DNA of 64,000 nt from SIAQ01 sp963767835 (GCA_963767835.1 CAVYFY010000024.1:186001-250000); one strand, 5' to 3'; shown: positions 35,631 to 47,439, counted from the first letter of the stretch. Made by a program: numbers and translations. Notes: generated from the letters alone by a model not told the origin.

Positions 35631-36323
35631 TTACCGATTTCTCCATATCCGCAGTACGATTGCCGCCGCGGTTCCGGCTATGAGGCCCGCACCGATTGCG
35701 AGCCAGTTCTCGACGTCCTCGCTCGGCTGGTATTCCCATTTCCATTTGCTCACGTTGATGACAACAAGGCCAGCTCCGCCGCCGACCCATGCGCCAACAA
35801 TGGCGCCGAGCGTCGCTACCCACGCGCAGTACCTGGCAAGGGGACGGAGCTCGTTAACGCCATAGGCCGAGGGGGCGAGCACGGCTCCCAGGACGCTGGC
35901 TGCGAACGCCGCGGCACTCATGCCTGCCACGACGAAAATCGCCAAATGCTGCTTCTCCTCCCATCCGTGCCATGGCCAGCCTCGAGGGCCGGCGGGCAAA
36001 ACACCGAGCAGTTTGCAACCAAGCGCGCTCACAAGTGCGACGGCAATTGCGGCACACCCTCCGACAAGCGATCCAAAAAGAAATCGCGGCGCATATCGGT
36101 CAATCCAAGGCTGAATCTTGTCCGTGACGGGTTTTGCCGCTGGATGAGTGAGGAAGCCGACCAAACCAGCTTGAAACGCCAGGGATGCGCCGACCACAAT
36201 GCTCCCCAACAACATCTCCGTCCATGTCCCTCCGTCCAGGAGAACAGTCACTTCGACTACGACGATGACGAATGTCCATGTGGGTAATGCGAAGAGCGCG
36301 CTTCGCAGCACAGCAAATTTCAT
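35631..36323 (-). CDS. Polytopic membrane protein of unknown function
   Basis: 230 aa with about six hydrophobic helices (for example FVIVVVEVTVLL, LLGSIVVGASLAFQAGLVGFL, AIAVALVSALGC and AIGAGLIAGTAAAIVL) and a Trp-rich loop (GPRGWPWHGWEEKQH). It starts 7 bp after the stop of the GbsR-type regulator on the same strand, so the two form an operon. It may be a transporter or membrane sensor regulated by that protein. No family recognised. Confidence 0.65.
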   Translation of the reverse strand: MKFAVLRSALFALPTWTFVIVVVEVTVLLDGGTWTEMLLGSIVVGASLAFQAGLVGFLTHPAAKPVTDKIQPWIDRYAPRFLFGSLVGGCAAIAVALVSALGCKLLGVLPAGPRGWPWHGWEEKQHLAIFVVAGMSAAAFAASVLGAVLAPSAYGVNELRPLARYCAWVATLGAIVGAWVGGGAGLVVINVSKWKWEYQPSEDVENWLAIGAGLIAGTAAAIVLRIWRNR

Positions 36324-36329
36324 GACCGT

Positions 36330-36875
36330 TCATTCCTCCGACGTCAGCATCTCCACCGCTTCGCGCAGGCCCTTATGGCTCTCGAAAAATCGCTGCGACA
36401 AACTGTCGAACAGCGTCAGCAGTTTCAGCAATTCGTTGATCCGCTCGAAGCGCTTCCGGGCCGGCTCCTTGAGCGCCTGGCCGCCGATCGATTCCGGCGT
36501 CAATTCGTCGCGGCAACGCCGGAGCGTGGTCAGGATCGGGTCAATCTCACGGCGTTTGCGTTGGTTGGCGACCAGCGTGAACATCTCCCACACGTCGCTG
36601 AGCGATTCGAAATATTCCTTGCGGTCGCCGCGCTTGTGCACTCTACGCACCAGGCCCCATTCGACCAATTTGGAGAGATTCATGCTGACGTTGCCGCGTG
36701 AGATGCCGAGGCGTTCCATGATGTCGTCCATGGAGAGGGCGGCGCCGCAGATGTAGAGCAGGCCGTGAATGCGGGCCATGGTCGGGCTGATGCCCCAGAG
36801 GGACGCCATGTTGTTCCACAGTTCGACGAATTGATCTTCGACGGTTCCTAAACGCTCGGCGAGCGGAGTTTTCAT
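36330..36875 (-). CDS. GbsR/MarR-family winged-helix regulator
   Basis: 181 aa from the ATG at 36875. The N-terminal block FVELWNNMASLWGISPTMARIHGLLYICGAALSMDD followed by IMERLGISRGNVSMNLSKLVEWGLVRR is the GbsR-type helix-turn-helix wing. The C-terminal half is a helical dimerisation region. In other bacteria GbsR-like proteins control glycine betaine synthesis or export; here the immediate partner is a membrane protein. The frame runs open into the upstream thiE gene, but this ATG gives the standard length. Confidence 0.85.
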   Translation of the reverse strand: MKTPLAERLGTVEDQFVELWNNMASLWGISPTMARIHGLLYICGAALSMDDIMERLGISRGNVSMNLSKLVEWGLVRRVHKRGDRKEYFESLSDVWEMFTLVANQRKRREIDPILTTLRRCRDELTPESIGGQALKEPARKRFERINELLKLLTLFDSLSQRFFESHKGLREAVEMLTSEE

Positions 36876-36943
36876 GGATTTTATTCCTTTCAGGAAGATA
36901 TGAAAATTGTAATCGGCGGGAGATGTGATTGCAAGCGTGCATT

Positions 36944-37100
36944 TCCCCCCCCTCTCCCCACCGGGGGAGAGGGGCCGGGGGTGAGGGGGCGGCCCGCTGG
37001 CAAAAAGGAACGAGTCAGAGTTCAACGGGGATGTGAATTGAACAAACCGATGAAATGCCCCCTCACCCCCGGCCCCTCTCCCCCGGTGGGGAGAGGGGAG
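36944..37100. repeat. Pair of inverted GC-rich hairpins (CCCCCTCACCCCCGGCC family), copy 1
   Basis: Two units, 36944-36990 and 37058-37100, face each other. Each contains its own small hairpin (CCTCTCCCC...GGGGAGAGG). They flank a 67-bp spacer and form the end of the thiE reading frame. The same family lies inside pyc at 62896-63047. Confidence 0.85.
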
Positions 37101-38597
37101 AAAACAAGCCGGCCCGCAATTTCTGGGCAACCCCGCGCGGATCGTCGGCCGCGCACACCGCGTGGCTGACGGCGATGCGCCGCGCCCGGCCGCGCACACC
37201 AGGCCGATGTTGTCCGCGTGGATGCCGCCGATCGCGAACGCCGGCAGGGAGGTCTCGGCCATCGCTTGCTCGACGAAAGCGAGCCCGGCGAAGGCGGCGA
37301 AGTCTTTCGTTTGCGATGGAAAGGTCGGGCCGACGCCGAGGTAATCGGCCCCTTCGAGGACGGCCCGGCGGACTTGCTCGATGGTGTGCGTGCTGACGCC
37401 GATCAGGGCGTCGGGACCGAGGATGCGCCGCGCTTCCTGGATCGGCAGATCGTCCTGGCCGAGGTGTACGCCATCGGCATCCACGATGCGGGCGATGTCG
37501 GGGCGGTCATTGACGATGAAGATCGCGCCGGCGGAGCGCGTCACCTCGCGCAGATCGCGCGCGCGGGCCAGCAGCGTGCGGTCGTCGAGGTTCTTTTCGC
37601 GCAGCTGGATCATGCGGGCGCCGCCGAGGATCGCTTCCTTGACGGTGCCGACGAGCGAATGCCGGCACAGGGCGTCGGTGACGAGGACGCAAAGATGGAC
37701 ATCGGCGAGGCGGGCGCGGGCGGCGTTTCCTTGCACCAGGGCGCGTTCCAGCGTGTACGTTTGGTAGCGGATGTGCTCGATCTGCTGGGCGAATTCGACC
37801 GAGAGGATTTTGCCGTGCTCTTCGAGGCTGCGCAAGGCTTCTTGCAGGCGTTTGGCGTTGGCCTGCACGACGGCGCTGAGCGATGGCCGTTGCCATTCCT
37901 CGGCGGTGCTGATCGGTGTGCCGACATCGTGCAGCGTGTCGCGCCCGGCCAGCAGCAACGATGCGGGCAGCAAATTCAGCGCTTGCGCCAGATCGTGCCG
38001 AAGCTGCTTGAGTTGGCCGCTCAGCCCGGCATCGGCGCGGACGAAGCGGCAATGATCTTCCAGGACGCGCAACCCCTCCCGCGCCCGGTTGGCGGCGGCA
38101 TCGAGAATGCGGCCCGTGTCAACTTCCTCCGCCATGTCCTGCAAGAGCAACGGCTCCTCCAGGACCAGCGGTGTCGCTTCGCCGACGATGCTTTGCCGCA
38201 AGCGGGCGAAATCGAGGCCCAATTCCGCCAATTCCGCGCGGAGCGACGTGATCGCCGTCAGGATCGCCAGCAAGACGTGATCGGTGGAGATGCTGCCTTC
38301 GTCGCCGTGATGAGCCGCCAGGTCGCGGGCATGCCGCATGATCTCCGGGATCGAGGGATGCAGTACAACATCCCTCGCTCGCGCGTCGGGCTCAGAATCC
38401 TGGAAATTCAACCGCGCTCGCAAGCTCGGCCAATCGGTCCCGGCTTGCACGAGATGCGCGACCGCGTTGCCCTCTTCCTCGGCCAGCAGCCCGGCGAGCA
38501 AATGCCGGGCGTCAAGCTGGGCAGCCTGTTCGCGGGCCGAGAAAGAGCGGGCGCGGTTGAAAGCGATCTCCAGGGCGGGGGTGAATTCGAGTTTCAT
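37063..38597 (-). CDS. thiE: ClpN-ThiD2-ThiE fusion: thiamine phosphate synthase with extra N-terminal domains (apparent frameshift)
   Basis: About 511 aa. Residues about 1-140 form two Clp-N-like repeats (FTPALEIAFNRARSFS..LDARHLLAGLL and SISTDHVLLAIL). Residues about 160-290 (GRILDAAANRAREGLRVLED...LRHDL) match the ThiD2 type of HMP-phosphate kinase. The last part is ThiE: VNDRPDIARIVDADGVHLGQ, GVSTHT and DYLGVGPTFPSQTK. In thiamine synthesis ThiD2 supplies HMP-PP and ThiE joins it to the thiazole phosphate. One base is missing in the C3 run at 37185-37187; corrected, the frame reads RRIAVSHAVCAAD and then ends inside the repeat. Confidence 0.8.
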
Positions 38598-38764
38598 GAC
38601 GCCTCTTGACTATCTTCGCCAAACCGAATTAACGCCCGGCTTGACCGTGGTCCGATCCATTTTTCCCAGAGATCCGATGCAGTCTTTCCCTTGCCCGGTC
38701 GATGAGATTTTAACAGATAGGGCAAAATCTCTCAACCAGGACGCGCATCCACGAGGAAAGGCAC

Positions 38765-40132
38765 ATGACATCTCGAGCTTGCAAGGCGGTGATACTAGGT
38801 CAATTGGCGGTGTGGGGAATCTGGATCGCGCCGCTATCGGCGCAACAGGTCAACCCGGCGAAGCATGAGGAGGCAGCCCCCTTGGCGGCGTCCGATGTCC
38901 CGCCCGGGCCATTGACGCTGGACGCCTGCATCGAACTTGGCATGACGCATCAGCCGTCGCTGGACGCTGCCCGCGCCAGCCTGTCGGCCGCGCAAACGGG
39001 CGAGCGGGCCCTGGCCAAGTTGATCCTGCCGCGAATACTGGCCAAGGATCTGGGCGTGCGGCAGCAGCAAGCGTGCCTCGGCGTCACCATCGCCTCGGCC
39101 AGCTTGACGCAGGCGGAATGGGAAACGCGCTATGCCATCACGCGGAATTTCTTCACCGTGCAGTACGTTCACGCGCAGCAGATTGTCATCGCCGACGTGC
39201 TCAAGAGCCTGAACGCCAGCCGGGCCAGGGCGTTAAAGATTTATCTGTCGGCCGATACGAAGACCAAGATTACCAAGCTTGACATCGAAACGCTCGACGT
39301 GCAGCTTGCCCTGGTCAAGAACAAGAAATCGCAAGCGGACAACGGGTTGCTCAAGGCGATCGCCGCGCTGCGCGAGGCCATGGGGCTGGGTTGCGATTAT
39401 CCGATCCAGATCGCTGCGACCGGGTTGCCAGCGGAAGTTTACGACTACAAGGTCTGGGTGGACGATTTCGACGACAAGGGCAAGAAGAAAAAGAATGAGG
39501 TCACGAAATACAAGCGGCTTTACAACCTTGACAAGCAGCAACTGATCGCGTCGGGCTTGGCCAATCGCGGCGAGATTGTGCAAGCGAACACGGTGGCCCA
39601 GGTCGTCGATCTCGAGGTCTCGGCGCAAAACTTGATTCGCGGATGGCAGGGCCGTACCTTCCACCAGGGGGCCGACTTGCATGTGCAGGCAGGGCAGCCC
39701 ATGACCGCCAACGGCGACTATAAGCCCGGCTGGTTTGTCCCGGAGATGCCGGTCATGCTGGCCGGGCGAAAGCGCGATCGTGCGGCTCGCGCCTCCGATC
39801 TCGCGGGCCGTGCCGCCGCGGTTGTGGACAAGACGCACAGTCTGGTGTCGCTCGATGTCGAAGCCCAATACTTGAAATGGCTGGAAGCGGCCGAGGACAT
39901 TGAGGACCTGAGCGAGGTTGTCAAGATGGCGACGGAGTTGCCGAAGAAAGTGCAAGACCTTGATCCGCTCGATTTCACGGCCAACGCGGTGATCCAGGCG
40001 AACATCACGTCGGTGATGGTGCGCAGCCAGCTCAACGATGCCCGGCACATGCACGCCCTGGCGTTGGCCGGCCTGGAGCGCGCGACCGCCGGCGCTTTCC
40101 GCGTCTACCCGGTGCCCGCGGCGCCCAAATAG
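38765..40132 (+). CDS. TolC-family outer-membrane channel
   Basis: 455 aa. An N-terminal signal segment (VILGQLAVWGIWIAPLSA) is followed by LTLDACIELGMTHQPSLDAARAS, the TolC-type coiled-coil repeat pattern of alternating helices and short strands. TolC trimers form the outer duct of efflux and type I secretion systems. No pump or adaptor is adjacent; the only adaptor in the window is at 22770. Pairing with it is possible but not shown. Confidence 0.8.
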   Translation: MTSRACKAVILGQLAVWGIWIAPLSAQQVNPAKHEEAAPLAASDVPPGPLTLDACIELGMTHQPSLDAARASLSAAQTGERALAKLILPRILAKDLGVRQQQACLGVTIASASLTQAEWETRYAITRNFFTVQYVHAQQIVIADVLKSLNASRARALKIYLSADTKTKITKLDIETLDVQLALVKNKKSQADNGLLKAIAALREAMGLGCDYPIQIAATGLPAEVYDYKVWVDDFDDKGKKKKNEVTKYKRLYNLDKQQLIASGLANRGEIVQANTVAQVVDLEVSAQNLIRGWQGRTFHQGADLHVQAGQPMTANGDYKPGWFVPEMPVMLAGRKRDRAARASDLAGRAAAVVDKTHSLVSLDVEAQYLKWLEAAEDIEDLSEVVKMATELPKKVQDLDPLDFTANAVIQANITSVMVRSQLNDARHMHALALAGLERATAGAFRVYPVPAAPK

Positions 40133-40242
40133 GCAGCGCGTGGTTGAATTGCGTTTCGAAGTCGGGGGTGTCGGTGTGTGCGTGAAACGCATCAGCGCAA
40201 CCTATTGCCCGGCAATGAGTTGGCCCGAGGAAATTCATTGCA

Positions 40243-40268
40243 TGCATGCAGATGTTCCGCGCGGAACA
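40243..40268 (+). repeat. 26-bp motif with palindrome TGTTCCGCGCGGAACA, copy 2
   Basis: TGCATGCA, 2-nt spacer, then the perfect palindrome at 40253-40268. It lies between the TolC-like and PhnD-like genes. Same orientation as copy 1. Confidence 0.85.
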
Positions 40269-40345
40269 TTCGCAAACGTCCACCACGCCCCGCCTGAACG
40301 CGGTTATAGGATGTAGCCAACCTCTACGCAAAGGACTTATTGCAT

Positions 40346-41245
40346 ATGATCAGCAGGATGTTGCTCGGAATCGCATTGCTCGGCTTAGCGACTGCCGCCC
40401 AGGCTCAGCCGGCCAAGGACGCGCCGATCCGCGTCGGCATGGCCAAGAGCTTTTTCAATGACGTTCCCCAGGTAATGATCGGTATAGCCGTGCAGCCGTT
40501 TCCCGGTTTGCTGAAGCAAACCACGGGGCTGAAAGGCGAACTCAGCACGAGCGATGACGCGTTCGAAGTCGCCAGAAAGCTTGACGCCGGAGAATTGCAA
40601 ATCGGCGTTTTCCATGGCCACGAGCTGGCGTGGGCTCAACAGAAATATCCCAAGCTCACGCCATTGATGATCGTCACGAATAAACTGCACGAAGTGCGCG
40701 TCGCCATCATCGTCCGTGCAGACAGCCCCGCCAAATCGATGGCCGGCCTGCGCGGCAAGATCTTCGACCTACCGCTGGGAAGCAAGGAGCACACCTGCGT
40801 TTACGTCGTCCGTCAAGCCACCGACAATGCCCAGCCCGATGCGCGAAAGTTCTTCGGCAAGGTCGCACGCTCGAAAAATCCCAACTTCGCACTCGATGAT
40901 CTGTGCGTCAAAAAAACCGATGCGGTCGCCGTCGATTCGATAGCCCTGGAGTATTACAAATCGATCAAGGGCCCGACTTTTGCCAAGAACCTGCGGATTC
41001 TCCAGGAATCGACACCGTTCCCGCAGCCGGTGTTGGCATACAAGCCGGGCGTAATTCCTGCCGCAACAATCGAACAATTCCGCAAAGGCCTTTTGACTGC
41101 CCACAGGCTAGAGGAAGGCCGCGAAATGATGGACATGTGGAAGATCGAGTCGTTCGACGACGTGCCGGCTGCATATCCGCAGAACCTGATCAACGTCCTG
41201 AAGGAATATCCGCTCAGCGAATCGACCAAGGCGCCGCTCCGATAG
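40346..41245 (+). CDS. PhnD-like phosphate/phosphonate substrate-binding protein
   Basis: 299 aa from the ATG at 40346; AAGGA lies 10 nt upstream. A signal peptide (MLLGIALLGLATAAQA) is followed by a two-lobe binding-protein fold with ELQIGVFHGHELAWAQQKYP and LRGKIFDLPLGS. Similar proteins bind phosphonate or other oxyanions for ABC import. No permease or ATPase genes are adjacent, so it may work with a distant importer or have another ligand. Confidence 0.75.
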   Translation: MISRMLLGIALLGLATAAQAQPAKDAPIRVGMAKSFFNDVPQVMIGIAVQPFPGLLKQTTGLKGELSTSDDAFEVARKLDAGELQIGVFHGHELAWAQQKYPKLTPLMIVTNKLHEVRVAIIVRADSPAKSMAGLRGKIFDLPLGSKEHTCVYVVRQATDNAQPDARKFFGKVARSKNPNFALDDLCVKKTDAVAVDSIALEYYKSIKGPTFAKNLRILQESTPFPQPVLAYKPGVIPAATIEQFRKGLLTAHRLEEGREMMDMWKIESFDDVPAAYPQNLINVLKEYPLSESTKAPLR

Positions 41246-41251
41246 TTCCCT

Positions 41252-41299
41252 GCTTGCGTTTAGCGTTCGGTGTGTACCCAGCGAACGCTAAACGCAAGC
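41252..41299. repeat. Inverted repeat, GTTTAGCG family, copy 4
   Basis: Perfect 18-bp arms GCTTGCGTTTAGCGTTCG / complement (41252-41269 and 41282-41299), starting 7 nt after the phnD-like stop. Confidence 0.9.
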
Positions 41300-41351
41300 C
41301 GGTTTGCTTTGCTTCGTGTACAATAGCCGCTACACGGAGGAAGCACACGAC

Positions 41352-43727
<2,376 letters not shown>

Positions 43728-44111
43728 GGCAGCAGTGTTCCGCGCGGAACAATTGCATGCAGTAGCGACGTTGATTTTTTCGCTTCGGGCGGTCTGTGGC
43801 AGGCGTTGACACGACAAATAAGGACCGCTAACCTGAATTCGGTAACTGCAAAGGCCATCGCTACGAGGCAAACATGAACGTCAAATTCGTTGATTTCATC
43901 TGCGAAGAAAACACAGCGGTTCCCGGTACGCCGGCCTCCCCGAGGCCGGTAGACCGTCCACGTCCGACTGCGTCGGATTTGGAAAGATTGCAAAGCTGCA
44001 CCCGGGTATTTGAGAGCCCTGTATTTGGCGCTGAATCAGACCAACCTGTGGGCGGGGACAACTGAATGGAATAGATCGCGGAGATTTCCAGTTTTCATTC
44101 AAGGAGGCACA
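43728..44111. other. Intergenic region with a palindrome and a doubtful small ORF
   Basis: 384 bp. It carries copy 3 of the 26-bp motif (43736-43761). A 63-codon frame at 43874-44065 has a weak ribosome site (GAGGC) and no recognisable product, so I leave it as a possibility only. Confidence 0.5.
43736..43761 (-). repeat. 26-bp motif with palindrome TGTTCCGCGCGGAACA, copy 3 (inverted)
   Basis: The palindrome occupies 43736-43751, then a 2-nt spacer and TGCATGCA on its right. It is the mirror image of copies 1 and 2 and lies 8 nt after the topoisomerase A stop. Confidence 0.85.
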
Positions 44112-44852
44112 ATGAGAATTCTTTTCGCATCTCTCGTGCTGATGTCGGCGTCTTTGCTCGGTATGGGCCAAGAGACCGATAAGGAGGCCCGGCAGATTAT
44201 TGAAAAAACCGTTGCGGCACTCGGCGGAAAGGAAAGAGCCAAGAACCATAACAGCTATCGGGCCGTCCTCAAAGGAAAGGCGTTTTCGGATGAGAGAGCG
44301 ATCCCATTCGAGCGTGAGCTTTGGGTGGGCGGGAAAGACAGAAGCAAGTCCATCCTGCGAATGGCGCCGTCCGGTCAAGATCGTATTTTGATCGAAGTAA
44401 CCAACGGCGACAAATCGTGGCGCAAATTCGATGACAAGCTCGTCGACATCCCGAAAGAGGAACTAAAAAGGGATGACATTACCGCCGACTCGCTGCAGTC
44501 ATTTAGCGATCTGCTGGACTCGGCGGACGTGAAGTTTGCCATTATTGCGAGCGAGAAGAACGCCAAATCGCCGACCGTCACCGTACGGATCTCGAAAAAA
44601 GGCAAAGCCGATATCAGCGTTCTCGTCGATTGCGAAACACTCTTACCCAAACGAACGATCACGAATCCGAACCGCGGCAGGCATAAAGGAAAGACAGTCG
44701 AAACCCGCCTCGAAGCTTTTCAAGAAGCCGGCGACGTTAAGTATGTGTTCAAGACAACCTTAGTTGTGAATGGCAAGAAATTCGCGGAAACGGAAATCAC
44801 CAAATTCGAGATACTCAAAAACATCGACCCATCGGTTTTTGAAAAGCCGTGA
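44112..44852 (+). CDS. Secreted hypothetical protein (LolA/outer-membrane lipoprotein-sorting-like)
   Basis: 246 aa from the ATG at 44112, preceded by AAGGAGG. A signal peptide (ILFASLVLMSASLLGMG) is followed by EARQIIEKTVAALGGKERAK, common at the start of LolA-like or outer-membrane lipoprotein sorting proteins. The body is a half-barrel type of beta sheet with KFEILKNIDPSVFEKP at the end. Probably a periplasmic lipid or lipoprotein binder, inferred from pattern. Confidence 0.6.
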   Translation: MRILFASLVLMSASLLGMGQETDKEARQIIEKTVAALGGKERAKNHNSYRAVLKGKAFSDERAIPFERELWVGGKDRSKSILRMAPSGQDRILIEVTNGDKSWRKFDDKLVDIPKEELKRDDITADSLQSFSDLLDSADVKFAIIASEKNAKSPTVTVRISKKGKADISVLVDCETLLPKRTITNPNRGRHKGKTVETRLEAFQEAGDVKYVFKTTLVVNGKKFAETEITKFEILKNIDPSVFEKP

Positions 44853-44917
44853 AGTGATTTTCGCAAGGGCAATAGCATGCCCGACCAGATGGTAGAATGA
44901 ACCCGGAGAAAAATCCT

Positions 44918-45142
44918 ATGTCCCGAATCGAATTACTCGGAACTGTCGACGATCAACACCGCCTCATTCTTGTCGTCCCCGACGAAATAAAGGCTGGGCC
45001 CATCAAGGTCGTCCTTGAACCCGCTGATGAAAACGATGACGATTGGTTCCGTGGCGTCGCCGCAATATGGGCGCGTGATTATGACCCGCGTGAGGACATC
45101 TACACACTCCAGGATGGAGAGCCCTTCAATGATACCGAGTGA
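44918..45142 (+). CDS. Antitoxin-like partner of the MazF-type toxin
   Basis: 74 aa from the ATG at 44918. The N-terminus (IELLGTVDDQHRLIL) is beta-rich and the C-terminal half is acidic (ENDDDWFRGVAAIWARDYDPREDIYTL). It overlaps the toxin start by 14 bp. Acidic antitoxins of PemK/MazF toxins have this layout. A seven-residue longer start at 44897 is possible. Confidence 0.65.
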   Translation: MSRIELLGTVDDQHRLILVVPDEIKAGPIKVVLEPADENDDDWFRGVAAIWARDYDPREDIYTLQDGEPFNDTE

Positions 45143-45470
45143 AATCCATCTTGCCCTGTTCCCATATGGCGGCACCATTGGCGCTAAGGTTCGACCGGTC
45201 CTCGCCCTGACTGGATATGTGGGCCCTGTACCCGAGGTGCTCGTTGCCTATATTTCGTCGGTCCTGCCAACGCCGCTCTTGGCAAGTGATATCCTGATCG
45301 ATCCCAATGACGCGGAGCACGCACAGACAAAGTTAACGCAAGTCTCGGTCCTGCGCCTGCACAAGCTTGCGACTATCCATAAGTCGAATTTCGTTCGCTC
45401 GCTCGGCAGTGTCTCGGCCACGACCTGGCTCGATGTCCAGGCCAAATTGCGCTTACTTTTGAACCTGTAA
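45129..45470 (+). CDS. PemK/MazF-family toxin
   Basis: 113 aa from the ATG at 45129, overlapping the antitoxin. IGAKVRPVLALTG and LVAYISSVLPTP with TKLTQVSVLRLHKLATIHKS are typical of the PemK/MazF barrel, an endoribonuclease that cleaves mRNA. This toxin-antitoxin unit separates the topoisomerase A and B genes. Confidence 0.75.
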   Translation: MIPSEIHLALFPYGGTIGAKVRPVLALTGYVGPVPEVLVAYISSVLPTPLLASDILIDPNDAEHAQTKLTQVSVLRLHKLATIHKSNFVRSLGSVSATTWLDVQAKLRLLLNL

Positions 45471-45482
45471 CGGATTACCTTC

Positions 45483-47423
45483 ATGACCACCACCGCCACG
45501 AAAACCCAGAAATACGACGAAGCCTCAATCGGCATGCTCGAAGGCCTCGAAGCCGTCCGGCATCGCCCCGCCATGTACATCGGCGCCCCCGACAAAAAGG
45601 GGCTACATCATCTCGTCTGGGAGGTCGTCGATAACTCCATCGACGAATTCCTCAACGGCCACGGCGACCAGATCACCGTCACGCTGCACAAATCGGGGGA
45701 TGCGATCACTGTTACCGATCATGGCCGCGGCATTCCCGTCGGCATGCATCCCAAGTACAAGATCCCGACGCTGGAACTCATCTTGACCAAGCTGCACTCA
45801 GGCGGCAAGTTCGGCGAAAAAGAAGGCTATTTCCGCTCCGGCGGGTTGCACGGCGTCGGTTCCTCCGTCGTCAATGCCCTCTCCAAAAAACTCGTCGCCA
45901 CCATCAAGCGCGACGGCTTCGAGTGGACGCAAACCTTCAAACGCGGCAAACCGGCGGACAAGATCGAGAAAGTCGGGCCCAATCGGCTGCACGGGACCAC
46001 CATTTATTTCGAGCCGGACCCCGAAATCTTCCGCGTCACTCATTTCGATGCCGACTGGATCAAGACGCGGCTCGATGATGTTGCGTATATCCATCATGGG
46101 CTCAAGCTTTACTTCAAAAACGAGATCACCGGCGAATCGTTCGATCTGACGCATCCGGGCGGGTTACCGGAGTTCTTGCAGCGGCTCGTCTCGGAAAGCC
46201 AAAAACCGGCGATCAATGCGGTCCCGTTCTATGCGACGAAAGAGGGGGATGAGCAAATCGAATTGACGATGCAATGGACCGAAGCGACCGATGAGTCCTT
46301 TCGCTCGTTCGTCAACGGCATCCGCACCTCCGACGGCGGTACGCATGAGAATGGCCTCAAGAGCGGCATCGTCAAGGCGGTCCGCAATTTCATGGAGACG
46401 CACGATGTAAAAGTCAAGGGCATCGAAATCACCGCCAACGACATCCGCGAAGGGCTCATCGGGATTCTCTCCATCTTCATCCGCGATCCGGCGTTCCAGG
46501 GGCAGACCAAAGAGAAGCTGGTTAATCCGGAAATCGCTGGCGTTGTCGAGGGGTTCGTCCGGCCCGCGCTCGAAACTTGGCTGAACGCCAACATGAACAT
46601 GGCCGATCAGATCGTTGGTCGCATTGTGATGGCCGCGCATGCGCAATTGGCATCGCGCGAGGCGGCTCAGGAAATCAAACGCAAATCGGCCACGCAGCGG
46701 CGGCTCAATCTGCCGGGAAAGCTCACGGACTGCAAATCCGGGGACGCCGAGGAGACCGAGCTCTTCATCGTCGAGGGGGAGTCGGCTGCCGGCCCGGCCA
46801 AACAGGGCCGCAACAACATGACGCAAGCCGTCCTGCCGGTGCGCGGCAAGGTCCTTAACTCCGAAGGGCTGACTCTCACAAAGACGCTCAGCAATCAGGA
46901 ACTCGCTGACATTGTTACGGCACTGGGCACCGGCGCCGGCGAGGGCTTCAACATTAACAACATCCGCTACGGCAAGATCATTCTGCTCATGGACGCCGAT
47001 GCCGACGGGAACCACATCAGCACTCTGATGCTGACCTTCTTCTTTCGACACATGCCGGAACTGATACGCAAGGGGCATCTCTACATCGCCCAGCCGCCTC
47101 TTTACTCGATCGAGATCGGCAAGGAAAAAACCTGGGCGCGGGATGACGGTCACAAGGAAGAAATCCTGGAAGAGCTTGCCAGGAAGCGGCCCAATGCCAA
47201 GCCGGTTATCATGCGTTTCAAGGGCTTGGGCGAGATGAATCCCGGTCAGCTGGCGGAAACGACGCTCGATTCGAGGACGAGGAAGCTACTTCGCGTCACC
47301 ATCGAATCCTTGATCGAAGCTGACAAGACATTCAGTGATTTGCTCGGCAAGGATCCGGCCACGCGATATCAATTCATCATGGAATCGGCGAGCCAGGTCG
47401 AAACCGAGGAATTGGATGTTTGA
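45483..47423 (+). CDS. Type IIA topoisomerase subunit B (gyrase B / topoisomerase IV B)
   Basis: 646 aa. The GHKL ATPase domain has DNSIDEF, DHGRGIPVG and GGLHGVGSSVVNALS; the TOPRIM domain has EGESAAGPAKQGRNN and DADADGNHISTLML. Usual gyrase B reads EGDSAGGSAKQGRD and DADVDGAHIRTLL, so both TOPRIM motifs are variant. Length without the large GyrB insertion suits ParE. With subunit A it forms the strand-passing enzyme. It follows the MazF-type pair by 12 bp. Confidence 0.93.
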   Translation: MTTTATKTQKYDEASIGMLEGLEAVRHRPAMYIGAPDKKGLHHLVWEVVDNSIDEFLNGHGDQITVTLHKSGDAITVTDHGRGIPVGMHPKYKIPTLELILTKLHSGGKFGEKEGYFRSGGLHGVGSSVVNALSKKLVATIKRDGFEWTQTFKRGKPADKIEKVGPNRLHGTTIYFEPDPEIFRVTHFDADWIKTRLDDVAYIHHGLKLYFKNEITGESFDLTHPGGLPEFLQRLVSESQKPAINAVPFYATKEGDEQIELTMQWTEATDESFRSFVNGIRTSDGGTHENGLKSGIVKAVRNFMETHDVKVKGIEITANDIREGLIGILSIFIRDPAFQGQTKEKLVNPEIAGVVEGFVRPALETWLNANMNMADQIVGRIVMAAHAQLASREAAQEIKRKSATQRRLNLPGKLTDCKSGDAEETELFIVEGESAAGPAKQGRNNMTQAVLPVRGKVLNSEGLTLTKTLSNQELADIVTALGTGAGEGFNINNIRYGKIILLMDADADGNHISTLMLTFFFRHMPELIRKGHLYIAQPPLYSIEIGKEKTWARDDGHKEEILEELARKRPNAKPVIMRFKGLGEMNPGQLAETTLDSRTRKLLRVTIESLIEADKTFSDLLGKDPATRYQFIMESASQVETEELDV

Positions 47424-47439
47424 GCCGGAGTGATCCCCC

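Noticed and set aside
43874..44065. A 63-codon ORF before the LolA-like gene
   Set aside because: Weak ribosome site and no recognisable composition; not listed as a gene.
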